From contig SLAO01000041.1 of the NCBI GenBank assembly GCA_007126835.1, positions 1 to 7,449 of the forward strand: 7,449 nt of DNA. Reading direction: 5' to 3'. The notes under the pieces are model-generated. The model saw nothing but the letters and a program-made list of their open reading frames with translations, was not told where the DNA came from and did no database searches. The position numbers were made by a program, and so were the translations under genes. Shown piece after piece: positions 1 through 5,876 of this stretch. Position 1 is the first letter of the stretch. Each line of letters begins with the position of its first letter. Origin of the DNA: Nitriliruptorales bacterium (GTDB lineage Bacteria > Actinomycetota > Nitriliruptoria > Euzebyales > Egibacteraceae).

Positions 1-774
1 CTCATCCATGACCTCGAGCAGCGCTGGGTCCATCGCCACCTCGCCGACGGCCAGCGAGCGCTCCACCACAGAACGGATCATCTGATCGATCCATTCCCGC
101 CCGGGCGCCCCCAAGGCTCGCCGGACCCCGGCGGGAAAGTCCGAGGGCTCGAGCATGTCGGCTCGCAGAGCGTCCTGTGCGTCGTGGGACAGGTAGGCGA
201 TCCGGTCGGCGAAGCGCACGATCATCCCTTCGGGGGTGGCAGGAGGCGGCTGGATCGCCCAGGTGTGGGCCCGGATGCCGTCACGTGCCTCCCACGTCAG
301 GTTCGCGTCCTCGAGTCGCTCGAAGATTCGAACGCCCTGGGCTGCGTGGTGCCAGCCGCCGTCGAGGATCGCGTCGAGCGCCTCCTCACCGGTGTGCCCG
401 AAGGGTGTGTGCCCGCAGTCGTGCCCCAAGGCGATCGCCTCGGCCAGCGACTCGTTGAGCCCGAGGCTGACCGCCAACGACCGGGCGACCTGCATGACCT
501 GCAGCGCGTGGGTCAGCCGGGTGACGTAGTGGTCACCCTCGGGGTTGATGAACACCTGGGTCTTGTGCTTGAGCCGCCGGAAGGCCTTGGAGTGCAGGAT
601 GCGGTCGCGATCCCGCTCGAACGCGGTGCGAAAGTCGTCGTCTCGCTCGGGCCGTGCCCGTCCCTTCGACGCTGCCGAGCGTGTCGCCAGGGGCGACAGC
701 TGCTCCTCGTCGGCCTCGCGGCTGGCGCGGTCGCGCAGCCGCAGGGCGGACTGGGAACCGGCCTTCGAAGTCAC
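1..774 (-). CDS. dgt: dGTPase-family dNTP triphosphohydrolase (HD domain), N-terminal 258 residues; C-terminus lies beyond the left edge
   Basis: Family role: these cytoplasmic metal enzymes hydrolyse dGTP or other dNTPs to the deoxynucleoside plus triphosphate, adjusting dNTP pools. The sequence shows the metal-binding HD set in order: H89 in THALQV, H118-D119 inside the family-typical GHDCGHTPFGHTGE (117-130), and D190 in ADRIAYLSHD. The N-terminal block around 48-73 (FRTAFERDRDRILHSKAFRR) is also typical of the family. Bacterial members are usually about 400-500 residues, so roughly a third or more is missing here because of the window edge; the gene is not visibly broken. The GTG start at 774-772 overlaps the phnE stop as GTGA and follows a GGGGATGA stretch that could act as ribosome site. 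An in-frame TGA immediately upstream of this start prevents any longer version. The overlap implies co-transcription and translational coupling with the transporter genes. Family assignment is very secure; substrate preference cannot be read from sequence. Confidence 0.95.
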   Translation of the reverse strand, partial: MTSKAGSQSALRLRDRASREADEEQLSPLATRSAASKGRARPERDDDFRTAFERDRDRILHSKAFRRLKHKTQVFINPEGDHYVTRLTHALQVMQVARSLAVSLGLNESLAEAIALGHDCGHTPFGHTGEEALDAILDGGWHHAAQGVRIFERLEDANLTWEARDGIRAHTWAIQPPPATPEGMIVRFADRIAYLSHDAQDALRADMLEPSDFPAGVRRALGAPGREWIDQMIRSVVERSLAVGEVAMDPALLEVMDE

Positions 775-1658
775 GTCTCATCCCCGCTGATCTGCACCCG
801 GGCTGCGGCCTCGCGCTTCTGGTCGAGCTCGCCTGGCGGTCCGTTGATGATACGCCGGCGGAGGCGGGCCGACGCCCCGTCGATGAGCATGGTGACCACG
901 ATCACCACCAGGAGCCCCAGCCCGATCCGGTCGTAGTAGTTGCGCTGCGCCGCCTGGGTCAGGAAGGTGCCGATCCCACCGATGCCGAGGACACCGAGCA
1001 CCGCCGAGACCCGGATGTTGATCTCGAAACGGTACAGCCAGAACGCGGCGATCTCGGGCATGGCCTGTGGCAGCACCCCCCAGCGCAGCTTGGCCAGCCA
1101 TCCGCCGCCGCTGGCCGCGACCGCCTCCATGGGCCCGCGGTCGATGCCCTCGACGATCTCGGCCGACAGCTTGCCCAGCGTCCCGATCGAGCTGACGCCC
1201 ATGGCCACTGCCGCGGTGACCGGGTTGAGGCCGAAGAACGGGATGAACGCGATCGCCAGGACGATCTCGGGGATGGCCCGAAACAGATTCAAGACCTGGC
1301 GGACCACCAGGACCACCCAGCGGTTGGCGACGTTGACCGACGCCAGGAAGATCAAGGGGAACGAGATCACCACCCCGATCAGCGTCGCGACCCAGGCGAT
1401 GGCCACCGACTCCCACATGGCCTCCAACGCGATCACCAGCGGCCCGAGCGACGCGTCCTGGATCAGCAGCCCGAGGAAGTTCCACGTGCGCTCGGGGATC
1501 TGGGCCAGGCGGTCCCACCGGGCGTCGATGGTCAGCGCCGACCACGCGAACGCGGCGGCCAGCAGGATCGTCACCGTCCAGCGAAACCGTGCGAACGGCT
1601 TCTCCGGCCGCAGCTGCTCGCGAAGCCGCTCCTCAGCGGGGGTCTCGGTCCGAGTCAT
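771..1658 (-). CDS. phnE: Phosphonate-type ABC transporter permease PhnE (second permease)
   Basis: A 295-residue integral membrane protein that should form half of the channel of the PhnD/PhnC importer. A charged cytoplasmic N-terminus (1-26) leads to a first membrane helix near 28-44; further hydrophobic helices lie near 84-106, 114-142, 147-165, 203-232 and 246-262, followed by a basic C-terminal tail. The cytoplasmic EAA loop that contacts the ATPase is visible at 178-197, starting EAVAASGG and ending VLP. It is followed by the PhnE-type stretch LYRFEINIR (208-216) and GVLGIGGIG (222-230). The ATG at 1658 overlaps the stop of the upstream permease as ATGA, and its own TGA overlaps the dgt start as GTGA. 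No strong ribosome site precedes it, consistent with translation by coupling. A longer same-frame open stretch extends upstream to 2669, but it runs through the other permease in the wrong frame. Family is secure; the exact transported compound is not. Confidence 0.94.
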   Translation of the reverse strand: MTRTETPAEERLREQLRPEKPFARFRWTVTILLAAAFAWSALTIDARWDRLAQIPERTWNFLGLLIQDASLGPLVIALEAMWESVAIAWVATLIGVVISFPLIFLASVNVANRWVVLVVRQVLNLFRAIPEIVLAIAFIPFFGLNPVTAAVAMGVSSIGTLGKLSAEIVEGIDRGPMEAVAASGGGWLAKLRWGVLPQAMPEIAAFWLYRFEINIRVSAVLGVLGIGGIGTFLTQAAQRNYYDRIGLGLLVVIVVTMLIDGASARLRRRIINGPPGELDQKREAAARVQISGDET

Positions 1659-2560
1659 ACGAGCCGCTTGCGGACGGCGATGGACGCGCGCTCGACCACG
1701 ATGACCAGCACGAGGAACACGAACACCACGACCGACACGCCTTCGAAGTCCAACCGCGACCAGTAGAAGTCCATGGCCTGGCCGATGCCCCCGGCCCCCA
1801 CGAAGCCGAGCACCGCGGCGCCGCGCAGGTTCAGCTCGAAGGCGTACAGCGAGAACGACGCGTAGCCGGGCAGGATCTGCGGCACGACGGCGGTGCGCAT
1901 CGCCGCGGCGTGCGAGGCGCCCGCCGCTCGCGCGGCCTCGACCGGGCCCATGTCGATGCCGTCGATGATGTCGGAGGTCAGCTTGACGACCACGGCGATC
2001 GTGAACATCGTCAGCGCCAGCACCCCGGCCAGCGCGCCGGTGCTGACGAGCACGACGAACAACACCGCCCAGATCACGTCGGGGATGGAGCGGATGGTGT
2101 TGTTGAGGGCCTTGCTGATCGCCAGCCTCGTGCTGCTTGCCGCGCCTAGGCGCGTGTTGTAGATCGACATGGGCAGGGCCAGCGCCGAGCCGACGATCGT
2201 GGCCAGAACAGCGATCTGCACGGTCTCGACCAGCCCCCGACCGATCCGCGAATCCAGCGACAGCACCCACGGGCTGTCGGGGTCGGTGAACGCCCCGCGC
2301 AACCGGTCGACGTAGCTTTCGCGCCACGCTGCGTCGGTGACGTTGTACAGCCCCTCGACCATGGCGGGGTTGGAGTCGCGGAACTCCCCCGGCAGGGCCA
2401 AGGGGTTGAAGCCGATGCCCAGGATCCAGTCCCAGCTGGTGACCAGCGAGAAGACGACCAAGCCGATCAACCCACCCACCGCGAACGGCGTCGGTGGCGG
2501 CTTCTTGGGCCACGCACGCCGAGACGCGTCGGCAGGGCGCTGCATGACCGGCGACGTCAC
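1655..2560 (-). CDS. phnE: Phosphonate-type ABC transporter permease PhnE (first permease)
   Basis: A 301-residue permease, partner of the adjacent downstream PhnE in a probable heterodimeric channel. After a basic N-terminus the first helix spans about 26-42. It is followed by a long polar, probably extracytoplasmic segment (about 43-108) that is longer than the equivalent region of the second PhnE. Helices then follow near 110-130, 159-192, 232-262 and 274-290. The EAA loop is at 208-227 (EAARAAGAS ... VVP), then LYAFELNLR (238-246) and GFVGAGGIG (252-260), strongly typical of PhnE. The chosen GTG start (2560-2558) makes a GTGA overlap with phnC and lies 11 nt after AAGGA. An internal ATG at codon 6 (2545-2543) is possible but lacks a good ribosome site. 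The two permeases are clearly homologous but diverged, so this is not a recent duplication. Family is secure. Confidence 0.93.
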   Translation of the reverse strand: MTSPVMQRPADASRRAWPKKPPPTPFAVGGLIGLVVFSLVTSWDWILGIGFNPLALPGEFRDSNPAMVEGLYNVTDAAWRESYVDRLRGAFTDPDSPWVLSLDSRIGRGLVETVQIAVLATIVGSALALPMSIYNTRLGAASSTRLAISKALNNTIRSIPDVIWAVLFVVLVSTGALAGVLALTMFTIAVVVKLTSDIIDGIDMGPVEAARAAGASHAAAMRTAVVPQILPGYASFSLYAFELNLRGAAVLGFVGAGGIGQAMDFYWSRLDFEGVSVVVFVFLVLVIVVERASIAVRKRLV

Positions 2561-3333
2561 AGCTGGGCCTGTCCTTCGAGCACGTCGTCGGCGGTGAGGC
2601 TGCGGCCGTAGATGTCCTCGAACACCGACTCGTCGGCGTCGGATCCCGGGCCGTCGAAGACCAGCTCACCCTCGCGCAGGCCGATGACCCGGTCGGCGTA
2701 CATGCGGGCCAGGTCGAGGAAGTGCAGATTGACCAGCGTGGTGATCCCGAGCTCTCGATTGATCCGCTGGAGGTACTTCATGACCACGTGGGAGGTGGGC
2801 GGGTCCAGCGACGCGACGGGCTCGTCGGCCAGGATCACCTTGGGCTCCTGGGCGAGCGCCCGAGCGATGCCGACACGCTGCTGCTGCCCGCCAGACAGGT
2901 TCGACGCGCGGACGTAGGCCTTCTCGACGATCTCGACGAGCTCGAGGCACTGCATCGCCAGCTCCCGATCGCCAGCGGCGTACGCGCCAAGCAGCGACCG
3001 CCACAGAGGGACCCGGTGCAAGCGACCCATGAGGACGTTGTTGAGCACGGTCGTGCGCTTCACGAGGTTGAACGCCTGGAAGATCATCCCGACCTCGGCC
3101 CTGAGGTCGCGCATCTGCCGGCGCCCCAGCTCCGGGACCGACCAGTCGTTGACGGTCACCGAGCCCGAGGTCAACGGCACGAGGCCGTTGACCGCCCGGA
3201 TCATGGTCGACTTCCCCGCGCCGGACAGGCCCACGATGACCACGAACTCGCCGTCGCCCACCGTCAGCGACAGATCCTTGAGCGCTCGAACGCCACCGGG
3301 GTAGGTGACCGAGGCCTTGTCGAAGGTGATCAT
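2557..3333 (-). CDS. phnC: Phosphonate-type ABC transporter ATP-binding protein PhnC
   Basis: This 258-residue cytoplasmic ATPase powers the importer by binding the EAA loops of the two PhnE permeases. All ABC motifs are intact: Walker A GLSGAGKST (35-43), Q-loop with Q86 in MIFQAFNL, signature LSGGQQQR (146-153), Walker B VILADEP (166-172), D-loop SLDP (175-178) and switch histidine H204 in the PhnC-like VNLHFLDLARMYADRVIGL (201-219). The ending of the nucleotide domain, REGELVFDGP, is also typical of PhnC. Length matches the family. The ATG at 3333 is preceded by GGGGAG at 3340-3345 (minus strand) with a 6-nt spacer. The 96-nt gap from phnD has no convincing terminator, and the gene's TGA overlaps the following permease start. 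Family assignment is very secure; PhnC-type ATPases also serve phosphite and methylphosphonate importers, so substrate remains open. Confidence 0.96.
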   Translation of the reverse strand: MITFDKASVTYPGGVRALKDLSLTVGDGEFVVIVGLSGAGKSTMIRAVNGLVPLTSGSVTVNDWSVPELGRRQMRDLRAEVGMIFQAFNLVKRTTVLNNVLMGRLHRVPLWRSLLGAYAAGDRELAMQCLELVEIVEKAYVRASNLSGGQQQRVGIARALAQEPKVILADEPVASLDPPTSHVVMKYLQRINRELGITTLVNLHFLDLARMYADRVIGLREGELVFDGPGSDADESVFEDIYGRSLTADDVLEGQAQL

Positions 3334-3339
3334 GGTCGA

Positions 3340-3345
3340 CTCCCC
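3340..3345 (-). promoter_or_regulatory. Ribosome binding site of phnC
   Basis: On the minus strand GGGGAG sits 6 nt before the phnC ATG at 3333. It gives phnC an independent ribosome site, unlike the downstream genes, which start inside overlaps. Confidence 0.6.
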
Positions 3346-3429
3346 GCAGGTGACCGGGTCGGGTCAGGCCGTGCCCGTCACGAGAGCTCGCTGGCCACCC
3401 CCGAGAGTGCCCTCACCCACACCGACGCG

Positions 3430-4539
3430 CTAGTCCTCGATGTACTCGTCGAGTTCATCCACCACATCGCGCATGACGTCGAAATCGGCCGAATCGACGG
3501 TCACAAGCCCGTCGATCGTGTACAGCTCCTGCAGCAGCTCGACCCCCTCGTCGGTGGAGGCGATGTCGAGGAACGCGTCGGTGATCGCCTCTTTGAGGTC
3601 CTCGGGCAGACCGCCCCGGACGGCGAAGCCGTCGTTGGGGATGGGGTCGGACCATCCGAAGACCACGACCTCCTCGCCGACGTCGCCGAACTGGTCGACC
3701 ACGTCCTCACGCGCGTCGTTGTAGGAAAGCCCGATGTCGGCGTCGCCCTCGTAGACGGTGATGACGGCGTTGTCGTGGCCGCCGGCGAAGATGGGCTCGA
3801 CGTCGTCGAACGGGTCGATGCCGGTCTCGATGAGCTGCAGCGCCGGGACGAAGAACCCCGAGGCAGAGCCTTCGTCGACGAACGCGATGCTGCGGCCCGC
3901 GGCCTCGGGCAGCACCTCGCTGCCGATCGGGCCGTCACCGGGCCCCGCGGCCTCGTCCACCCCGTTGCAGAACAGCATCGGGTGCTCCTCGCCGTTGTCC
4001 TCCCAGGTCTGCTCCACAGGGTCGTCCTCACAGAAGGTGTCCGGGTCGTTGGTGAACCACTGGGTCACGTAGATGAGGTCACCAAAGCGCTCGGACTGCA
4101 AGATCAGCTCGGCGCCGGCTTGCTCTTCGGCCTGGACCATCTGCACCGGCCCGAGCCCGCCGGCCACGTCGGCCTCCTCGGAGGCCAACGCGACGATCAC
4201 ACCCGCATAGTCGGTTGGCACGCTGGCCTCCACCGGGATGCCGACGCGCTCTTCGAGCATCTCCGCCAGCGGCTCGGCGTCGTCGATGAGCTGCTGCACC
4301 TCCTGCGAGGGCGTCAGCGTGAACACGAGCTCGTCGGGCCAGTCGTCGCCGACCTCGGCCGCCTCGTCGGCCTCGTCCTCGGTGGCCTCGTCCCCGGTGG
4401 CTTCGTCGTCGCCCTCGTCGTCGATGTCGTCGATGCCGCCGTCGTCGGGCTCGTCTGCCACGTCGTCCTCACCGCACGCGGCGAGCACCAACGCAAGCGC
4501 GGACAGCGGGGCGACCAGGGCCAGAAGGCGTCGGTTCAT
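3430..4539 (-). CDS. phnD: Phosphonate/phosphite-type ABC transporter substrate-binding lipoprotein PhnD with a highly acidic tether
   Basis: This 369-residue lipoprotein captures the ligand outside the membrane and delivers it to the PhnE pair. A signal peptide (RR at 3-4, hydrophobic 5-21) ends in the lipobox LAAC with lipidated C22. Residues 24-66 form a low-complexity linker in which 25 of 43 residues are Asp or Glu, and no Lys or Arg occurs from 5 to 97. The PhnD fold follows: LTPSQEVQQL (75-84), a likely anion-binding loop GSASG (224-228), HD at 255-256 and YND at 273-275. The loop is usually STSG-like in relatives, so an Ala replaces Thr here. An insertion around 164-208 carries two cysteines (C170, C191), the only ones after the lipidated residue, which could form a disulfide. 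The whole protein has one Lys and eight Arg, which fits an acidic, possibly salt-adapted surface. It heads the phnDCEE-dgt cluster. Ligand identity cannot be deduced. Confidence 0.94.
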   Translation of the reverse strand: MNRRLLALVAPLSALALVLAACGEDDVADEPDDGGIDDIDDEGDDEATGDEATEDEADEAAEVGDDWPDELVFTLTPSQEVQQLIDDAEPLAEMLEERVGIPVEASVPTDYAGVIVALASEEADVAGGLGPVQMVQAEEQAGAELILQSERFGDLIYVTQWFTNDPDTFCEDDPVEQTWEDNGEEHPMLFCNGVDEAAGPGDGPIGSEVLPEAAGRSIAFVDEGSASGFFVPALQLIETGIDPFDDVEPIFAGGHDNAVITVYEGDADIGLSYNDAREDVVDQFGDVGEEVVVFGWSDPIPNDGFAVRGGLPEDLKEAITDAFLDIASTDEGVELLQELYTIDGLVTVDSADFDVMRDVVDELDEYIED

Positions 4540-4545
4540 TGTTTG

Positions 4546-4552
4546 ACCTCCC
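4546..4552 (-). promoter_or_regulatory. Ribosome binding site of phnD
   Basis: GGGAGGT on the minus strand lies 6 nt from the phnD ATG at 4539. It is the strongest Shine-Dalgarno match in the cluster and supports this start, which is also the one that gives a correctly placed lipoprotein signal peptide. Confidence 0.75.
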
Positions 4553-4599
4553 GGAACAGCGCTCGGCCAACCACGGGAACCTGGCGTGTTACCCCGCGT

Positions 4600-4628
4600 A
4601 CGATACCGGCCGTCACCGCGGCGAGTAA
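4600..4628 (-). promoter_or_regulatory. Possible promoter for the phnD-phnC-phnE-phnE-dgt cluster
   Basis: In the 128-nt gap upstream of phnD, the minus strand carries TATCGT (4600-4605), which fits the actinobacterial TAnnnT -10 pattern. TTACTC (4623-4628) lies 17 nt upstream as a weak -35 match. This would start transcription roughly 50 nt before the phnD ATG. The match is modest, and readthrough from the DUF4349 gene is an alternative because both genes point the same way. Confidence 0.25.
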
Positions 4629-4667
4629 GCGCCTACGACGGCTGTCGTCGGATGTTGGCGACCCGGC

Positions 4668-5627
4668 CTACGGCGCCGCCGCGGGGCGGCGCCACACCCG
4701 CACCGCCGCGAGCACCACCGCCAGCACCACGCCCCCGGCGAGCATGAGCGGGGCGGCCCCGACGACGATGACGAGTAGGGTGCCCGCCACGCTGACGAAC
4801 GCCGTGACCGCGTCGTTCCAATAGGCGCCGAAGCCCACGCCCGCCTGCGCTGTCGCCCCGGGCTCGTCACCCTCGGGAACGAGCTCGACCGCCAGCGTCG
4901 AGCGTGCGCTGGAGCGTTCGATCTGGTCGATCCGCCCTTGCACCTGCTCCTTGCGCTGCTGCACCTCCTCGAGGTGGCGCTGGATCGACAGGGCGTCGTC
5001 GACGCCGTCGGCGTCGTCGAACAGCTCGAGGTAGAACGCCTCCTGGCGCTCTAGGTGCCGCAGCCGGCTTTCGAGGTCGACGTACTCCTCGGTCAGGTCG
5101 TCGGTGGTCACGTCGCGGCGGAGGACCTGCCCGACCTCGGCCACCTCCGCGAGCAACTCGTCGAACCGATCGACGGGGACCTCGACGGTGACCGTGCCCC
5201 GGGTCACGCCCGCATCGTCGGTGTCGGACTCGATGCCCGCCACCCCGCCGTCGAGGCGAGCAACGATGGAAGCCACCTCACTGCTCGCCTCATCGAAGGA
5301 CACCGGGTACGCGACCGTGATCTGACCCTCGCGCACGAGCATGCGGGCATCGTCGGCCGACTCGAGGTCACCGATGGCGGCAGCGGTGACCTGTCCCTCG
5401 GCGTCATCCTGCGCGGGGCGCTCGGCATCGACGTCTTCGGCCTGCTCCGCCTCGTCGGCCTGATCTGAAGCCGCGCCGTCGTCAGTCGACCAGGACTCCT
5501 CGGCCGCCTCGTCGGCGGCGTCGTCGCCCGCGCCGGTGCAAGCCGAGAGCACCAGCAGTGCTGCCACCATCGCGGTCATCCCCGCGATGGCCGTTCGGAA
5601 CTTCGGCAACTGCGCTGTTCGCCACAT
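4668..5627 (-). CDS. DUF4349-type membrane lipoprotein
   Basis: A 319-residue envelope protein of unknown function. The N-terminal signal segment ends in the lipobox LSAC with C30. It is followed by an acidic, Ala-rich linker (about 33-79) and then a domain matching the DUF4349 pattern from about 95 to 250. That domain has a beta-rich half with VPVDRFDELL (150-159) and TTDDLTEEYVDLESRLRHLE (174-193), a helical probably coiled-coil stretch (about 180-240), and the closing strand STLAVELV (243-250). A C-terminal membrane segment (about 274-309) ends in a short basic tail, VRVWRR. The protein would thus be anchored at both ends. The ATG at 5627 was chosen because AAAGGTG precedes it and it gives a good signal peptide; an in-frame ATG 22 codons upstream (5693) adds a polar, Gly/Pro-rich segment without a visible ribosome site. 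It is 128 nt upstream of phnD on the same strand, so a functional tie to transport is possible but unproven. Confidence 0.85.
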   Translation of the reverse strand: MWRTAQLPKFRTAIAGMTAMVAALLVLSACTGAGDDAADEAAEESWSTDDGAASDQADEAEQAEDVDAERPAQDDAEGQVTAAAIGDLESADDARMLVREGQITVAYPVSFDEASSEVASIVARLDGGVAGIESDTDDAGVTRGTVTVEVPVDRFDELLAEVAEVGQVLRRDVTTDDLTEEYVDLESRLRHLERQEAFYLELFDDADGVDDALSIQRHLEEVQQRKEQVQGRIDQIERSSARSTLAVELVPEGDEPGATAQAGVGFGAYWNDAVTAFVSVAGTLLVIVVGAAPLMLAGGVVLAVVLAAVRVWRRPAAAP

Positions 5628-5632
5628 GTCCG

Positions 5633-5639
5633 CACCTTT
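5633..5639 (-). promoter_or_regulatory. Ribosome binding site that decides the DUF4349 lipoprotein start
   Basis: AAAGGTG on the minus strand lies 5 nt before the ATG at 5627. It favours this start over the upstream in-frame ATG at 5693. Confidence 0.55.
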
Positions 5640-5689
5640 GTTGGAGTCTTCTCCGCGTGGTCCTGCACTCGCTGCGACGCCGCGCGGCC

Positions 5690-5704
5690 CCACGTGGTTC
5701 CACG
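5690..5704. repeat. Overlapping short inverted repeats in the divergent intergenic region
   Basis: The plus strand contains the palindrome CCACGTGG (5690-5697), overlapping the inverted repeat CGTGG-TT-CCACG (5693-5704). Such overlapping dyads between divergent genes can be operator sites, but they are short, and chance occurrence in GC-rich DNA is possible. Confidence 0.35.
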
Positions 5705-5709
5705 CCCGG

Positions 5710-5739
5710 TTGGCCCGCAGCAGACCTGATCGCTATCCT
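5710..5739 (+). promoter_or_regulatory. Possible hppA promoter
   Basis: TTGGCC (5710-5715) and TATCCT (5734-5739) are separated by 18 nt and resemble -35 and TAnnnT -10 elements. A start of transcription near 5746 would leave a leader of about 130 nt that contains the 14-bp palindrome and the hairpin described separately. The match is by eye only. Confidence 0.3.
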
Positions 5740-5771
5740 CCGGCGCGTTCAGCCCGGGAGCCTGGCAACCT

Positions 5772-5785
5772 GGCGCCGCGGCGCC
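5772..5785. repeat. Perfect 14-bp GC palindrome upstream of hppA
   Basis: GGCGCCGCGGCGCC reads identically on both strands. It lies 91 bp before the hppA start, in the divergent intergenic region. It could be a dimeric regulator site or part of leader structure. It is pure G/C, so chance is a real alternative in this genome. Confidence 0.5.
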
Positions 5786-5793
5786 TAGCCGTG

Positions 5794-5813
5794 CGCGTGC
5801 GGTCGGGCACGCG
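5794..5813 (+). other. Stem-loop in the hppA leader
   Basis: CGCGTGC (5794-5800) pairs perfectly with GCACGCG (5807-5813) around the 6-nt loop GGTCGG. There is no T-tract after it, so it is not a standard terminator. It lies 8 bp after the 14-bp palindrome, giving two adjacent structures in the likely leader. No known riboswitch was recognised. Confidence 0.5.
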
Positions 5814-5864
5814 ACGGGCACACGGGTCGCGGGCGGCAGCGCACCGTGATCGCCACCATCCGAT

Positions 5865-5868
5865 GGAG
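5865..5868 (+). promoter_or_regulatory. Ribosome binding site of hppA
   Basis: GGAG lies 8 nt before the ATG at 5877 and supports that start. The other nearby ATG (5863) is out of frame. Confidence 0.55.
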
Positions 5869-5876
5869 CCATCGTC

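Noticed and set aside
654..1766. A 370-codon plus-strand open frame opposite phnE and dgt
   Set aside because: It is antisense to clear membrane and HD-domain coding sequence and its translation is low-complexity with no motif.
771..2669. A 632-codon minus-strand frame that could look like a giant fusion permease
   Set aside because: Only its last 295 codons encode PhnE. The rest reads through the other phnE in the wrong frame and is compositionally unlike a protein, while the true first permease is complete in its own frame.
3334..3429. The phnD-phnC gap as a site of a terminator or small gene
   Set aside because: Only very short dyads (such as GAGCTC) and no T-tract are visible, and no coding frame with a ribosome site fits apart from the phnC start signals.
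4635..4648. A small hairpin (ACGAC-GGCT-GTCGT) just after the DUF4349 gene as a terminator
   Set aside because: The stem is only 5 bp and no T-tract follows on the minus strand, so it does not qualify as an intrinsic terminator.
2722..4824. A 700-codon open frame on the plus strand, antisense to phnC and phnD
   Set aside because: It mirrors genuine, motif-rich genes on the other strand. Long antisense open frames are expected in very GC-rich DNA, and its translation is low-complexity (rich in His, Asp, Arg, Val, Leu) with no recognisable domain.
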